A DNA stretch of 64,000 bases from Ruminococcus sp. XPD3002 (GCA_900119535.1 FPJT01000007.1:146317-210316); one strand, 5' to 3'. Positions 52,262 to 61,755 are shown, counted from the stretch's first letter. Notes: generated by a model not told the origin, from the sequence alone. Made by a program: numbers and translations.

Positions 52262-52924
52262 ATGACCGATATTCTGATCGTTGAGGACGATAAGGAGCTT
52301 AGTGTTCTGCTTACGGATTTCCTTCGTGCGGAGGGCTATACAGTTTCGGCAGTGGAAAGCGGTGAACGTGCTGTACAGCTTTTCGAGAGATACGGCGCAA
52401 GGCTTGTGGTACTTGACATAAATCTGCCTGATATGAACGGGTTTGCAGTATGCTCAAAACTGCGAGAGAATGCTGATACGCCGATACTTATCGTCAGTGC
52501 AAGAACAGACAAGGAAGATAAACTGAACGGATTGGACTTAGGGGCTGACGATTACATAGAGAAGCCTTATGATATAGATATTCTGCTTGCAAAGATCAAA
52601 GGCATCTTCAAGCGCAGGTATCAGCGGAGTATGCTCTCCGCAAGCGGTGTCACGCTGAATCTTGCAAACAGGACTGCGGAGATCGACGGTAAGCCTGTTG
52701 AACTTGCTGCAAAGGAATTTGACCTGCTTGCTCTCCTGATCGAAAATCAAGGCAAGGCACTGAAAAAAGAATATCTGTTTTCTACAATATGGGGCAGCGA
52801 CAGCGATTCGGAGCTTCAAACCCTTAATGTGCATATCAATCGTCTGCGTCAGAAGCTGGGCGATGATCCGAAAAACGCAAGCCGTCTGCTGACCGTCTGG
52901 GGTGTGGGGTACAAGTTTGTATGA
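52262..52924 (+). CDS. OmpR-family response regulator
   Basis: 220 residues from ATG at 52262. Receiver domain with acidic pocket (VEDD) and phospho-acceptor D52 in VVLDINLPDMNGF, then K of EKPYD; C-terminal winged helix (SGVTLNLANRTAEIDGKPVELAAKEFDLLALLIENQG ... VHINRLRQKLGDDPKNASRLLTVWGVGYKFV). The stop overlaps the kinase ATG by 4 bp. Probably controls the upstream transporter. Confidence 0.95.
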   Translation: MTDILIVEDDKELSVLLTDFLRAEGYTVSAVESGERAVQLFERYGARLVVLDINLPDMNGFAVCSKLRENADTPILIVSARTDKEDKLNGLDLGADDYIEKPYDIDILLAKIKGIFKRRYQRSMLSASGVTLNLANRTAEIDGKPVELAAKEFDLLALLIENQGKALKKEYLFSTIWGSDSDSELQTLNVHINRLRQKLGDDPKNASRLLTVWGVGYKFV

Positions 52925-54132
52925 ACGCATTCAGAAGACTGTGTATTGCAGCAGTCACCATATTTCTGATACTTGCTTCGACGTTGAATATCGTCATGTT
53001 ACAGAACCGGAAATATGCTGACGGACAATACCGTGTAGAAGCAAAACGTCTTGCGGACGAGATAGCCGAAACAGGCAGCTATGACCTCTCAGGCTATCCC
53101 CATATCACCGGAGTGTATACGGGTGATGACCTCTATAAAAGCGATGAACACTATGTTATCATCGAAGCAAACGGAACGCTGTACCGTGTGGAATATGCGC
53201 TCGGGAACCACCGCAGCCTGATGATAATTGTCAATTGTATTTTAGGAGTTATATTTTTATTGCTGTGCGGTGTATTTGGATATATCCGGCGGAATGTTAT
53301 CACTCCATTCGGAAGGCTCAACAATGTTCCGCAGGAGCTTGCGAAGGGAAATCTTGCAGTGCCGATACCCGAACAGAAAAGTCGCTTTTTCGGAAAATTC
53401 ACATGGGGTGTCAACCTCCTGCGTGAAAAGATCGAGGACGACAGGAATAAGGAGCTATCCATGCAGCGTGATAAGAAGCTGCTGTTGTTATCCCTCTCCC
53501 ATGATATCAAAACTCCCCTCTCTGCAATTAAGCTGAATGCAAAAGCTATTGCAAAGGGAATATACAGTGACGAGGAAAAACGCCGCAGTGCCGCAGAAAG
53601 CATCAATGCCCGTGCGGATGAGATCGAGCAGTTTGTCAGCGAGATCACAAAAGCGGCAAGTGAGGACTTCATGAGCTTTGAGGTAACGCAGGGCGAGGCG
53701 TTTCTTAGTCAGATCATCACAAGGATCAATTCAAGATATGCGCCTCAGCTCAGTATTTCGGGGACGGAATTTATCATACAGAAATACGATGACTGTATCC
53801 TTTCCTGCGATGCTGACCGTTTGGCTGAATGTCTGCAAAACCTGATCGAAAATGCGATCAAATACGGTGACGGCAAACGGATAGAGATAAGCTTCGATAA
53901 AATGGACGGCTGTGAGCTTATCACAGTAACGAACACGGGCTGTACTCTCGAGGCAAAGGAACTTCCGCAGATATTCGGGAGTTTTCATAGGGGAAATAAT
54001 GCCGATAAGATACATGGCAACGGTCTGGGACTGTTCATCTGCAAACGGCTCATGTCACTCATGGGCGGAGAAGTCTATGCTGAAATACATGATGACTGTT
54101 TTAGTGCTACACTGGTGGTCAAGCTGGCGTAA
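52921..54132 (+). CDS. Sensor histidine kinase
   Basis: 403 residues: two membrane helices (about 7-27 and 101-121) around a short extracellular sensor of about 70 residues, HAMP-like segment, HisKA with H194 in SLSHDIKTPLSAIK, and HATPase with N box QNLIENAIKYGDG, GxGLGLFICKRLM. A short sensor loop together with a neighbouring FtsX transporter suggests sensing through or with the transporter. Confidence 0.94.
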   Translation: MNAFRRLCIAAVTIFLILASTLNIVMLQNRKYADGQYRVEAKRLADEIAETGSYDLSGYPHITGVYTGDDLYKSDEHYVIIEANGTLYRVEYALGNHRSLMIIVNCILGVIFLLLCGVFGYIRRNVITPFGRLNNVPQELAKGNLAVPIPEQKSRFFGKFTWGVNLLREKIEDDRNKELSMQRDKKLLLLSLSHDIKTPLSAIKLNAKAIAKGIYSDEEKRRSAAESINARADEIEQFVSEITKAASEDFMSFEVTQGEAFLSQIITRINSRYAPQLSISGTEFIIQKYDDCILSCDADRLAECLQNLIENAIKYGDGKRIEISFDKMDGCELITVTNTGCTLEAKELPQIFGSFHRGNNADKIHGNGLGLFICKRLMSLMGGEVYAEIHDDCFSATLVVKLA

Positions 54133-54242
54133 ATCCGATCTCGGTCAATTGACCAAATAAACGTTCAAGCAAGGAATGATATATCATGGATTATAGTACA
54201 CTCAATACCTCGTCAAAATTGAAGAAAATGGAATGATCACAT

Positions 54243-55154
54243 ATGGAAAACACTGCAAAAAACAGAGCTTATTTTCATCTTCCGGGACTGTTTGAATTCT
54301 ATGACCTGTACAGTGTGTTTCTGCCGCTGTACCGTAAGCACCGGGAGTATTTCTACGACTGGTGTGAAATAGCATCTGTCTATGGTGCTCCTGCGGATTG
54401 TATCTGGGGCGGCGGACGTGCCGGATTCGGCGAATGTGAAGCTGAAGATGTACTCGCGCTTATGAATGAATACGGTATTTCTTCAAGACTCACTTTCAGC
54501 AATTCGCTTTTAAAACCTGAACATCTCACCGATAAGAAGTGCAATGCCCTGTGTGAACTTTTTGCCGTAAACAATGGTGTACAGAACGGTGTGATAATCC
54601 ACTCGGACCTTCTGCTTGAACATATTAAAAAGAATTATCCCGGTCTTTATTTTGTTTCATCAACTACAAAGGTACGGACTGATTTTGATCAGTTTTTAAA
54701 GGAAACAGAACGAAGTGATTTTAAATATGTTGTTCCAGATTTCAGACTCAATAAGCAGTACGATAAACTTGATACACTTTCGCAGATCCGGAAGGATAAA
54801 GTAGAATTTCTGTGCAATGAATGCTGCTCGTTTTACTGTAAAGACAGAAAAGCGTGCTACGAAAATGTCAGCCGTAAAAATCTCGGAGAGAACTGTCCCG
54901 ATCACATCTGTACCGCACCTGATGCCGGAGAGGGATACCGTTTTTCAAAGGCAATGAAAAATCCCGGGTTTATCAGTATCGATGACATCATCAGCACCTA
55001 TCTGCCCCTCGGTTTTTCTAATTTCAAAATAGAAGGCAGAGGACTCGGAAGTGCTGTCAATCTCGAATTTCTGCTTTATTATCTCACAAAGCCCGAATAC
55101 CGGCTTACTGTCCGTGAAGAGGTCTATCTCGACAGTATGCTGGATCTGTTCTGA
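54243..55154 (+). CDS. Peptidase U32-like (TIM-barrel) protein, tentative
   Basis: 303 residues, no signal peptide. The end region FISIDDIISTYLPLGFSNFKIEGRGLGSAVNLEFLLYYLTKPE resembles the 'FKIEGR' segment of U32 proteins, and CNECC-SFYC-KDRKAC-...NC-PDHIC gives a cysteine cluster (about 196-228), as in Fe-S-carrying U32 relatives such as UbiU/V. The barrel-like start (DWCEIASVYGAPADCIWGGGRAG) fits. U32-type proteins take part in RNA or ubiquinone hydroxylation; the role here is unknown. No operon partner. Confidence 0.45.
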   Translation: MENTAKNRAYFHLPGLFEFYDLYSVFLPLYRKHREYFYDWCEIASVYGAPADCIWGGGRAGFGECEAEDVLALMNEYGISSRLTFSNSLLKPEHLTDKKCNALCELFAVNNGVQNGVIIHSDLLLEHIKKNYPGLYFVSSTTKVRTDFDQFLKETERSDFKYVVPDFRLNKQYDKLDTLSQIRKDKVEFLCNECCSFYCKDRKACYENVSRKNLGENCPDHICTAPDAGEGYRFSKAMKNPGFISIDDIISTYLPLGFSNFKIEGRGLGSAVNLEFLLYYLTKPEYRLTVREEVYLDSMLDLF

Positions 55155-55239
55155 ATATCATAATTACGTATGATATAATTATTCTTGTTAAAACTGAAAG
55201 TCATTATATATACGGTATTAAGCTTATCTCTCATTATCA

Positions 55240-56457
55240 TTAATAAATCTCTACAAATCTTAGAGTAGTCCCGTCTATCAGTTTCTTAAGTTCATCCTCA
55301 GCATCAAGGTGCATAAGGTATACGTGAACTCCGCTTTCAGCAAGTTTCATTAACTCAGGCAGCATTTCTTTCAGACAGAGATGAACTGCACTTTTGTAGT
55401 ACGCTGCTTCGGTATACAGGAATGAACCTCTTTTCAGCAGCGGCTTGAATGGCTCAAGAGTTGCCGTATCCCCTGTGTAGACTACGTTATTTCCGTGGAT
55501 ATTAAGATGATAGCCGAAGCATCTGCCCTCAAGAGGCTTAACGTGTGTTGTCGGCACTGCTGAGATGAACCACTTCTTATCCAACTCATCAGCTGTAATA
55601 ATATTGAACCACTCCTGTTCGCAGCCCTCTATCCTCATAAGCAGCAGGAGCAGGTCCTCCTTAACTTCTGCTGAAGGTGCAACAATAGTAACTTTTTTCT
55701 TCATATAGCTTGCAAACCACACATATTGCAGCATAGTTCCTATACCGCCGCTGTGGTCGCCGTGAGTATGAGTGACGAGGATATAGATATTGTCATACTG
55801 CTCCCAATTCATCTTCTTAACCTTCTGATACGAAGTCGCAGGACAGTCAATAAGTACAAGCTCATTATCCTCCACAAAGAAAGCAGAATTATGCTCATCT
55901 GCAAAAGCTGAACCTCTGCCTAAAAACAAGAGTAAATTGTCATTTTGTATCTCGGTCAGCAGTTCAGAAATATGGTCTCCCACATTTTCAATAGTACTGT
56001 GACTTCCGTGAACTGTCTTCACAGTAACGGACAGCTTATCGCAGTTTTGGTAATTGTCAGGCAGAATAGTATCCTTGTCGCTGCACAGAGTGTAAGCACG
56101 TTCATTCTGAGTGCTTACAGACATTTTACGGTACTGCTCCACAAACTCAGAAGATATACCCGAACTTGTGATGATCTCCAGCTCATGTGGATAATAGCAT
56201 GGATTTGTAAGTATACACGGACGCTTGAACTTTCGGCTCAGCTTGTCAGCATACATACCTCCGAGGCTTTGTCCCACAAATATAAGATCATCGGTATCCA
56301 CCATATCTGAAAAACATTTCATCAGTTCCTCGGGAGCAGTATTTATATAATCTATCTTCGGCGAAATTATATCCTCTGCTGGAAAAATTTTACAAAGTGC
56401 CTTGTAGTTCTTGTTATCGGCTTCTCCCATGAAGCCGTGAAGATTAAGTATTTTCAT
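55240..56457 (-). CDS. Fusion of YqiA-like esterase and metallo-beta-lactamase fold
   Basis: 405 residues made of two enzymes. Residues 1-165: compact alpha/beta hydrolase of the UPF0227/YqiA kind (ILNLHGFMGE, nucleophile S64 in GQSLGG, acid around D127-D129, H153 in HGSHS). Residues about 175-405: MBL fold with the HTHGDH metal motif (H230, H232, D234, H235), NNVVYTGDTATL and MHLDAEDEL. Both active sites look complete. The MBL part resembles RNase Z-like or general hydrolase members. ATG after GGAAT-like weak site; 12 bp downstream of the AlkZ-related gene. Confidence 0.78.
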   Translation of the reverse strand: MKILNLHGFMGEADNKNYKALCKIFPAEDIISPKIDYINTAPEELMKCFSDMVDTDDLIFVGQSLGGMYADKLSRKFKRPCILTNPCYYPHELEIITSSGISSEFVEQYRKMSVSTQNERAYTLCSDKDTILPDNYQNCDKLSVTVKTVHGSHSTIENVGDHISELLTEIQNDNLLLFLGRGSAFADEHNSAFFVEDNELVLIDCPATSYQKVKKMNWEQYDNIYILVTHTHGDHSGGIGTMLQYVWFASYMKKKVTIVAPSAEVKEDLLLLLMRIEGCEQEWFNIITADELDKKWFISAVPTTHVKPLEGRCFGYHLNIHGNNVVYTGDTATLEPFKPLLKRGSFLYTEAAYYKSAVHLCLKEMLPELMKLAESGVHVYLMHLDAEDELKKLIDGTTLRFVEIY

Positions 56458-56469
56458 ATTATCATTCCT

Positions 56470-57234
56470 TTATTCAGGTTCTTTTCCGATAAGCTTTATT
56501 ATTTCAGCTTCATCAGCATTCTGATACAGTTCCTTTACCCTGTTTATTATGCGCTTCCATGATTCATGCGGAGATTCGCTGTATGCGGAAGTGACCGTAT
56601 CATATCCCCACACAGACTCCGGCGGAAGAATTACCGATACCGGCATACCGTACTCCGCACCTTTCTTATTCTTTCGCCTGTGGAAATCCGCAGTAACAAG
56701 ATACGTTTTCATCATCAGTTCAGTTGTAATACCCGGGAAGTTCTTTTCACCGCCCTTGCCGAAGCCAGCAAGCTTTTTCAGGTCTGTCGTGAGTATCTGT
56801 TTGTCGTTCCAGATGATATCACCATCGCTGTTGGTATCGGTCAGAACGTCCATTATCAGCTTCTCTCGGCGGTTGACTTTGCTGTCTTCCCACGCTGAGT
56901 CGAAGTCATATCCGTCACGCCTGTAATTCGCAAAATACGGCAGCCATTCAAGACTGATAAAGCCTGCCTTCTTATCGAAGAATTTACCGTATGCTACCTC
57001 GTGACCTGCAGCGATCATCTCTCGCCACTCCCACGGATCCTGTTCTCTGTCTCCTGTCCACCAGTAATCTGCCGATACGTGCTCCTCAACAGAAAAGCCT
57101 TTTACTCCATTGCCAAACAAAGGCAGAAAACCCACTTCATTTATCCAGTTCACAAGCTCTTTCGGACTTCGTATCCTGTATGGATCGTCCCAGGCAAGCC
57201 CGCGCATTATCCATTCACCGTTTTCTACTGACAT
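56470..57234 (-). CDS. AlkZ-related winged-helix protein, tentative
   Basis: 254 residues. RSPKELVNWINEVGFLPLFGN, WWTGDREQDPWEWREMIAAGHEVAYGKFFDKKAGFISLEWLPYFANYRRDG is a block seen in proteins labelled AlkZ-related (distant relatives of the alkylpurine glycosylase AlkZ/YcaQ). The C-terminal half is helical. Function is unknown, DNA repair being only a guess from the name. Upstream of the esterase-MBL gene, probably in one transcript. Confidence 0.5.
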   Translation of the reverse strand: MSVENGEWIMRGLAWDDPYRIRSPKELVNWINEVGFLPLFGNGVKGFSVEEHVSADYWWTGDREQDPWEWREMIAAGHEVAYGKFFDKKAGFISLEWLPYFANYRRDGYDFDSAWEDSKVNRREKLIMDVLTDTNSDGDIIWNDKQILTTDLKKLAGFGKGGEKNFPGITTELMMKTYLVTADFHRRKNKKGAEYGMPVSVILPPESVWGYDTVTSAYSESPHESWKRIINRVKELYQNADEAEIIKLIGKEPE

Positions 57235-57288
57235 AATCTGCTCCTATGTTTTTTCTTTATTATAGCATACTGATACTCTATTTACAAT

Positions 57289-57307
57289 AGCGGTTATTGA
57301 GTACACA
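57289..57307 (-). repeat. Partial copy of the dispersed element end
   Basis: Minus-strand GTGTACTCAATAACCGC, identical in the core to the start of the element at 45724. It lies directly at the truncated end of the hydrolase fragment. Confidence 0.6.
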
Positions 57308-57421
57308 TTAGTTATATTTCTCAGTGTAGGCTTCTTTATAATAATTCCACCATGATAATCCACCACCGTGAAGCAAAATAACAGCTCGTGAATTCTCTTT
57401 TCCATATTCCTTGTATCTCAT
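57308..57421 (-). pseudogene. Alpha/beta hydrolase N-terminal fragment
   Basis: 37 codons, MRYKEYGKENSRAVILLHGGG..., match the start of an alpha/beta hydrolase with its oxyanion-hole HGGG; the frame stops where the partial repeat begins. The rest of the gene is missing. Confidence 0.6.
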
Positions 57422-57424
57422 ATA

Positions 57425-58168
57425 TTAATCCTTATTTATTGACGTTATACGCCTGCCTTCCAGTATGATCTCGCAGGTGCTGCACTTATCAGATACCAAT
57501 GTTTCAAGCCATTCAGGGATAGGCTTGTCTTTGGATAATTTGCCGTATAATTCTATTGTCTCAAGTGTGTCGCAGCCTTGCAGTACATCTCTTCCAAATG
57601 ACCTCAAACTGATGGGCATACGCATTGTTTTCAGCGAAGAACAGTTCAGAAATGCCTCAAACCATATCTCCTCAACATTCTCGGGAATACTGATCTCAGT
57701 CAGCGATGAACATCCTTGAAATGCATTATGGATTATTTCTTTCAAAGCAGACGGCAGTTCCACTGTATGAAGGGATTTACAGCCTGAAAATGTATATTCA
57801 CCAATACTCGTTAATGCCGACGAAAGCCTGATCGATTCCAGCGATGTACACCCTGAAACCATCATACGATTTATATCCTGTACGCTGTCTGGAAGTTCTA
57901 TTGCACGAAGTGACTTGCATTCGCGGAATGCACCTTCACATATAGTCGTGACACCATCCGGAATATGTATTTCCTTTAAATTCTCACAGCCAAGAAACGC
58001 ACAGTATCCGATAGTTTTCAGACTTTGCGGCAGAAAAACTGTTTCCAACTTCTTATAATTTGATAATTCCAAATATCCAATATCAGTTACTCCTTCAGGC
58101 ACATCAATATGACTTGCCTCAGGAAATCTTCTGTTTATGGGTGTATCATAGCTGCGATCGTCCCACAT
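57425..58168 (-). CDS. BspA-type leucine-rich repeat protein, no signal peptide
   Basis: 247 residues, almost wholly LRR_5 repeats of about 23 residues (GYCAFLGCENLKEIHIPDGVTTI, GAFRECKSLRAIELPDSV and so on; about eight). Unlike the two dockerin LRR proteins it has no signal peptide, dockerin or other domain, so it is probably cytoplasmic. The C-terminal CSTCEIILEGRRI is an odd tail with two cysteines. Function unknown, perhaps protein-protein binding. Confidence 0.85.
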   Translation of the reverse strand: MWDDRSYDTPINRRFPEASHIDVPEGVTDIGYLELSNYKKLETVFLPQSLKTIGYCAFLGCENLKEIHIPDGVTTICEGAFRECKSLRAIELPDSVQDINRMMVSGCTSLESIRLSSALTSIGEYTFSGCKSLHTVELPSALKEIIHNAFQGCSSLTEISIPENVEEIWFEAFLNCSSLKTMRMPISLRSFGRDVLQGCDTLETIELYGKLSKDKPIPEWLETLVSDKCSTCEIILEGRRITSINKD

Positions 58169-58191
58169 TGTTTTATTCCCCCTTTACGCAA

Positions 58192-58755
58192 CTATTTAGT
58201 GTATACTCTTTCACAAATATACTTCACAGGTACTTCTTCTGTACACCACACTTCATTCTCAGTCACTCCGAACGTGTAGCCGTCATGTGCCATTTCCGAA
58301 GCTGATATTTTAAGTACTACGGGAGTCTTATGCCATCGTTCTGCTGACTGCCATGCTTTGTCTATATCAGCCTGCATATGTACAGCATGACGCTTCATCT
58401 TTTTTATTGCTCTGCTTTCTTCGATAGCTTCAAGTGCCTTTGTTGTGGTTCCGTGATACAGGAACACAGGCGGTTCGCAGTAATTCAGTTCAGGCTCAAC
58501 CCATGGGATCGAGTGTCCCTGACAGCACTTGATCTTCTTATGCTCGTCGTCAAAGCGGTATCTGCCTTTTTTGTCGGCAGATACTATGCTTTCCAACATA
58601 GTACGGTCAATATGGTATTGGCTGTGACGGTTGACTCCGCTTATGAGCTGTTCAACTGATACCCAGCCATGCTCGTCCATGTCAAGCTCAGCCTTATCAG
58701 GCTGATGACGCAGCAGCAGGCAAAGATATTTTGATATCTCATCCATTTGCTTCAT
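58192..58755 (-). CDS. kptA: RNA 2'-phosphotransferase (Tpt1/KptA)
   Basis: 187 residues. N-terminal winged helix with SKYLCLLLRHQPDKAELDMDEHGWVSVEQLI (catalytic R16, H17), then the ART-like domain with FLYHGTTTKALEAI, MKRHAVHMQADIDKAWQSAERWHKTPVVLKI and ENEVWCTEEVPVKYI. Transfers an internal RNA 2'-phosphate to NAD+, giving ADP-ribose 1''-2''-cyclic phosphate. In bacteria, which lack the yeast-type tRNA ligase, its physiological target is unclear. An RtcB RNA ligase lies 3.9 kb away. AAGGAGA site 13 nt upstream. Confidence 0.93.
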   Translation of the reverse strand: MKQMDEISKYLCLLLRHQPDKAELDMDEHGWVSVEQLISGVNRHSQYHIDRTMLESIVSADKKGRYRFDDEHKKIKCCQGHSIPWVEPELNYCEPPVFLYHGTTTKALEAIEESRAIKKMKRHAVHMQADIDKAWQSAERWHKTPVVLKISASEMAHDGYTFGVTENEVWCTEEVPVKYICERVYTK

Positions 58756-59521
58756 AGTTATTCTGTATCTCCTTTCTGATGTGTTACTCTTACCATATTA
58801 ATTATACACCTTACCTGTTTCAAAATCAACCAAAAGAAGGATCTTATTCTTAATAATGCATATTATTCTTTACCGTTTGAACAGCCGGAGAGGTTGGAAT
58901 TCTTCAGGCTGAATTATCAGTCCACGCTTTTATTGTTGATAAATATACCAACAGCACCCGTATCAGCTATGGATAATCGGCAATTCAACGAATAATATCA
59001 ACTAAAGTGCTTGCTATGCAGTGAGTATTAACGGAAACCTCACGCAGATCATATCGTTGGCACGATCCCTGAAAGGCTCCAGCCGGAAATTTATCAAGCG
59101 GTTGATATGCGGAAAATCCGCCTGTTATAGCTGCTTTTATAAAGGCAGTAGCTGTTGATCAGCTTAGTTAAAACAAAAACAAATATCATCGATTGCCATT
59201 TGTTTGACACACCAAAAATGCGGCAGTAAAATACTATACAAGCGAGAAACGCATAAAAGCACAGAAAGACATAAGAATACGAGATAAACAATTGATGATA
59301 AGATAATAGTGTCATTATACTATTATGAAAACAGCAGCGGTCAATCCGGGCATAACGCCCGAGATAATACAGAGCGATGCAGTAGATGTATAAAGCTTTG
59401 GAGTTATCAGTGATCCGGAAAACTGATATGACAATGCGATACACAGGTACCGGTGTATCAGACGAAGTATTTATCGAAGCAGAACTCGGGAATAAAAAAG
59501 CATTGAAAGGACTTATTTAAA
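58756..59521. other. Gene-poor 766-bp spacer with decayed coding traces
   Basis: No complete gene seen. Short open stretches on the plus strand (for example a run about 59216-59300 reading AAVKYYTSEKRIKAQKD before a stop) look like remnants of coding sequence, but no family can be named. Confidence 0.35.
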
Positions 59522-60580
59522 ATGAATAAACTTGTAAAAGCTATCTCAGCTATAGCTGCGGCTGCAATTTGCGCAGTGCCTATGATGAGCACTATAAGCG
59601 CCAATGCCGCAGTACCAAAGGATTATGACTACTTTGACTTCAACGAGGACGGCAATATCAATTCAGAAGACACTGCTATTATGGAGAACTATATAATTGC
59701 AAAGACAAACGGATATGAGAGTCAGTGGAGGAGCATGTGGGACAAATACGGTATTGACCACTTTTTCTGGTTCCGTTTGCAAAACGGTACAGATTACTGT
59801 CAGGCTGATATAAACCGTGACGGAAAAGTGGATTCAAAAGATGCAAGAATGCTTTCTATCGCCGGAAAGTACTATCCTTCCTATAAAAGCAGCTCTCATC
59901 CGAATCAGTATGATTTCATCTATAGAAAAAACAAAGCATTTATAAAGGGCGATGCTAACGGTGACGGTGTATTCAATATCAATGACGCTAATGCACTGGC
60001 TGCTTATCTCATGTGTCCGGTAGAGGATACACCTGCTGTTCTCTTTGACCGTTCTAACTACTACGTGGAAAAAGCACTTGAAAGATATTGCGAACTCAAC
60101 TGGGACGATTACAAGAAGATGCTCCGCGCTTTGGGTGTTGAAAATGATTGGCAGGGAATCGCAGCTGACAAATCAACTATTCAGAAATTACTGGATGCTA
60201 TCAGAGACGGTAATATAGATATTAAGAATTACTTTCCGGAAAAGATACTGAAGGGAGATACAAACGGTGACGGAAAGGTCGATATGACTGATGTTATCGT
60301 GTTACAACAGTATCTTATTAATCCTGTTAAATATCCTGCAGCAGGAAAATATGTATTAAATGGTAATAATTTCGGTAATCCTGATAAATATAATCCGAAA
60401 CTCGATATAGGAGATCTTGTTGCTGTACAGATGATCGTTTCCGGATATAAACTATCAAACGGACACGTTGATATTAACGCAAAAACAAAAATCAAGGGTA
60501 AAGAAACCTATGTATTCGGTTACTATTACGATATTTACCAGGCACAGGCTAAAAGGGAAGGATGGAATATTCAGTATTAA
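59522..60580 (+). CDS. Secreted protein made mainly of dockerin-like repeats
   Basis: 352 residues, signal peptide about 1-30. No catalytic or binding domain; instead calcium-loop modules recur: DFNEDGNINSEDTAIM, ADINRDGKVDSKDARML, GDANGDGVFNINDANALAAYL, GDTNGDGKVDMTDVIVLQQYL and a final PKLDIGDLVAVQMI half. So it carries about two and a half dockerin-like pairs spaced by helical linkers. It may be a multivalent cohesin ligand or scaffold adaptor; inference only. AAAGGA near the ATG. Confidence 0.8.
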   Translation: MNKLVKAISAIAAAAICAVPMMSTISANAAVPKDYDYFDFNEDGNINSEDTAIMENYIIAKTNGYESQWRSMWDKYGIDHFFWFRLQNGTDYCQADINRDGKVDSKDARMLSIAGKYYPSYKSSSHPNQYDFIYRKNKAFIKGDANGDGVFNINDANALAAYLMCPVEDTPAVLFDRSNYYVEKALERYCELNWDDYKKMLRALGVENDWQGIAADKSTIQKLLDAIRDGNIDIKNYFPEKILKGDTNGDGKVDMTDVIVLQQYLINPVKYPAAGKYVLNGNNFGNPDKYNPKLDIGDLVAVQMIVSGYKLSNGHVDINAKTKIKGKETYVFGYYYDIYQAQAKREGWNIQY

Positions 60581-60617
60581 AAACTGTATCCTTCTGAATA
60601 GTATAAGCATTCAATAT

Positions 60618-60642
60618 GGGAGGACTTAGGTCCTCCCCTTTT
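60618..60642 (+). terminator. Terminator of the dockerin-repeat gene
   Basis: GGGAGGAC-TTAG-GTCCTCCC followed by CTTTT. Confidence 0.88.
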
Positions 60643-60686
60643 GGCAGATAATACCATTTCCAATAACTAATTACTCCCCTTTTTTC

Positions 60687-60715
60687 TTGACATGAAATTT
60701 CACAGGTGTTATAAT
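60687..60715 (+). promoter_or_regulatory. Promoter of the TetR gene
   Basis: Consensus TTGACA, 17 bp, TATAAT, 39 bp upstream of the ATG. No obvious operator palindrome overlaps it. Confidence 0.8.
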
Positions 60716-60754
60716 AAAAAAATAGTAGATTGAACACAACGAAAGGGTAAATCA

Positions 60755-61363
60755 ATGAATAATGCAGGAAAAACTACAAGGGATAAACTGTTGTTTGCAG
60801 CTCTTGATCTGTTTTCAAAAAATGGATATGATGCCACGACTGTTGAAGAAATAGCAAATTCTGTAGGCATGAAGGGACCTAATGTGTACAACTATTTCAA
60901 GGGAAAAAAAGGCCTTATGGAAGGTATCGACTCTATATTCAAAGAGTCATACAAGGAAAAAATGAGGTTCAAGGAAGGCAATGCCGAGAGCATACAGACT
61001 GCTGAAGATCTTAAAAAGTTCAGTATGAAGACGATAAGATATACTCTTAACGATGATATCATACGGAAACTGAGAAGAATAGCAACGATGGAACAATACA
61101 AGATAGATTATTTTCGTGGTAAAGCTTCTGCTAACCAGCATTCAAACATAATACAGTTTTTTACAAGCGTTATGGCAAGACTTATGGAACAGGGGAAAAT
61201 AAAGAAATGCGACCCTCATATCCTTGCTCTTATGTATACTGCACCTGTATCTCAGCTTATCCAGATATACGACCGTGAACCAGAGAGAAAACGGGAGATC
61301 CTTAAAATAGCGGAGGCACAGATAGATCTCTTTATCGATACCTATTTCATCAAAGAGCAGTAA
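60755..61363 (+). CDS. TetR-family transcriptional regulator
   Basis: 202 residues. Helix-turn-helix TRDKLLFAALDLFSKNGYDATTVEEIANSVGMKGPNVYNYFKGKKGLMEGI at about 6-56, then an all-helical ligand domain. No transporter or enzyme gene is adjacent on either side, so the target is unknown. AAAGGG site before the ATG. Its last 22 bp overlap the converging small gene. Confidence 0.93.
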   Translation: MNNAGKTTRDKLLFAALDLFSKNGYDATTVEEIANSVGMKGPNVYNYFKGKKGLMEGIDSIFKESYKEKMRFKEGNAESIQTAEDLKKFSMKTIRYTLNDDIIRKLRRIATMEQYKIDYFRGKASANQHSNIIQFFTSVMARLMEQGKIKKCDPHILALMYTAPVSQLIQIYDREPERKREILKIAEAQIDLFIDTYFIKEQ

Positions 61364-61755
61364 TACACCGTGCACCCTTTCCGGTTAAGTGACTCATCAT
61401 TGATAAGTAAACAAAGTTCCATAGGATAATCCCTTTTTGTATCCTCCGAGAATATCTTAAGCAGGAAGGCTTCATATTTTTTATACCCATCCTGAAATAG
61501 CCTGTCAAGCCGAGCATTCTCATCTTCAGTCAATTCTCTGATATCAAAAGAATAATCAAGACTTTTGAAGTATTCACCTGCAATATCATAATCGTCCTCA
61601 ACATCAATCTCTGAACATAAGGATTTGATGGAATGCAATATGGCTATCAGAGTTTTCCATTCACTTTTCTTTTCATTCCGTCCTTTTTGACTGTTTTCTA
61701 TAACCAGAGAATCCGGCATCAGTCTTAACCTGCTCCATACTGTATTCTCAGACAT
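61342..61755 (-). CDS. Hypothetical protein
   Basis: 137 residues, acidic and mostly helical, no recognised domain, no signal peptide. Contains SEWKTLIAILHSIKSLCSEIDVEDDYDIAGEYFKSLDYS. Ribosome site is weak and the 3' end overlaps the TetR gene tail-to-tail by 22 bp, so it could be a chance frame or a decayed gene. Confidence 0.45.
   Translation of the reverse strand: MSENTVWSRLRLMPDSLVIENSQKGRNEKKSEWKTLIAILHSIKSLCSEIDVEDDYDIAGEYFKSLDYSFDIRELTEDENARLDRLFQDGYKKYEAFLLKIFSEDTKRDYPMELCLLINDESLNRKGCTVYYCSLMK

Noticed and set aside
59094-59444. Minus-strand 116-codon open frame
   Set aside because: Cys/Tyr/Phe-rich low-likelihood composition, no ribosome site, no family resemblance.
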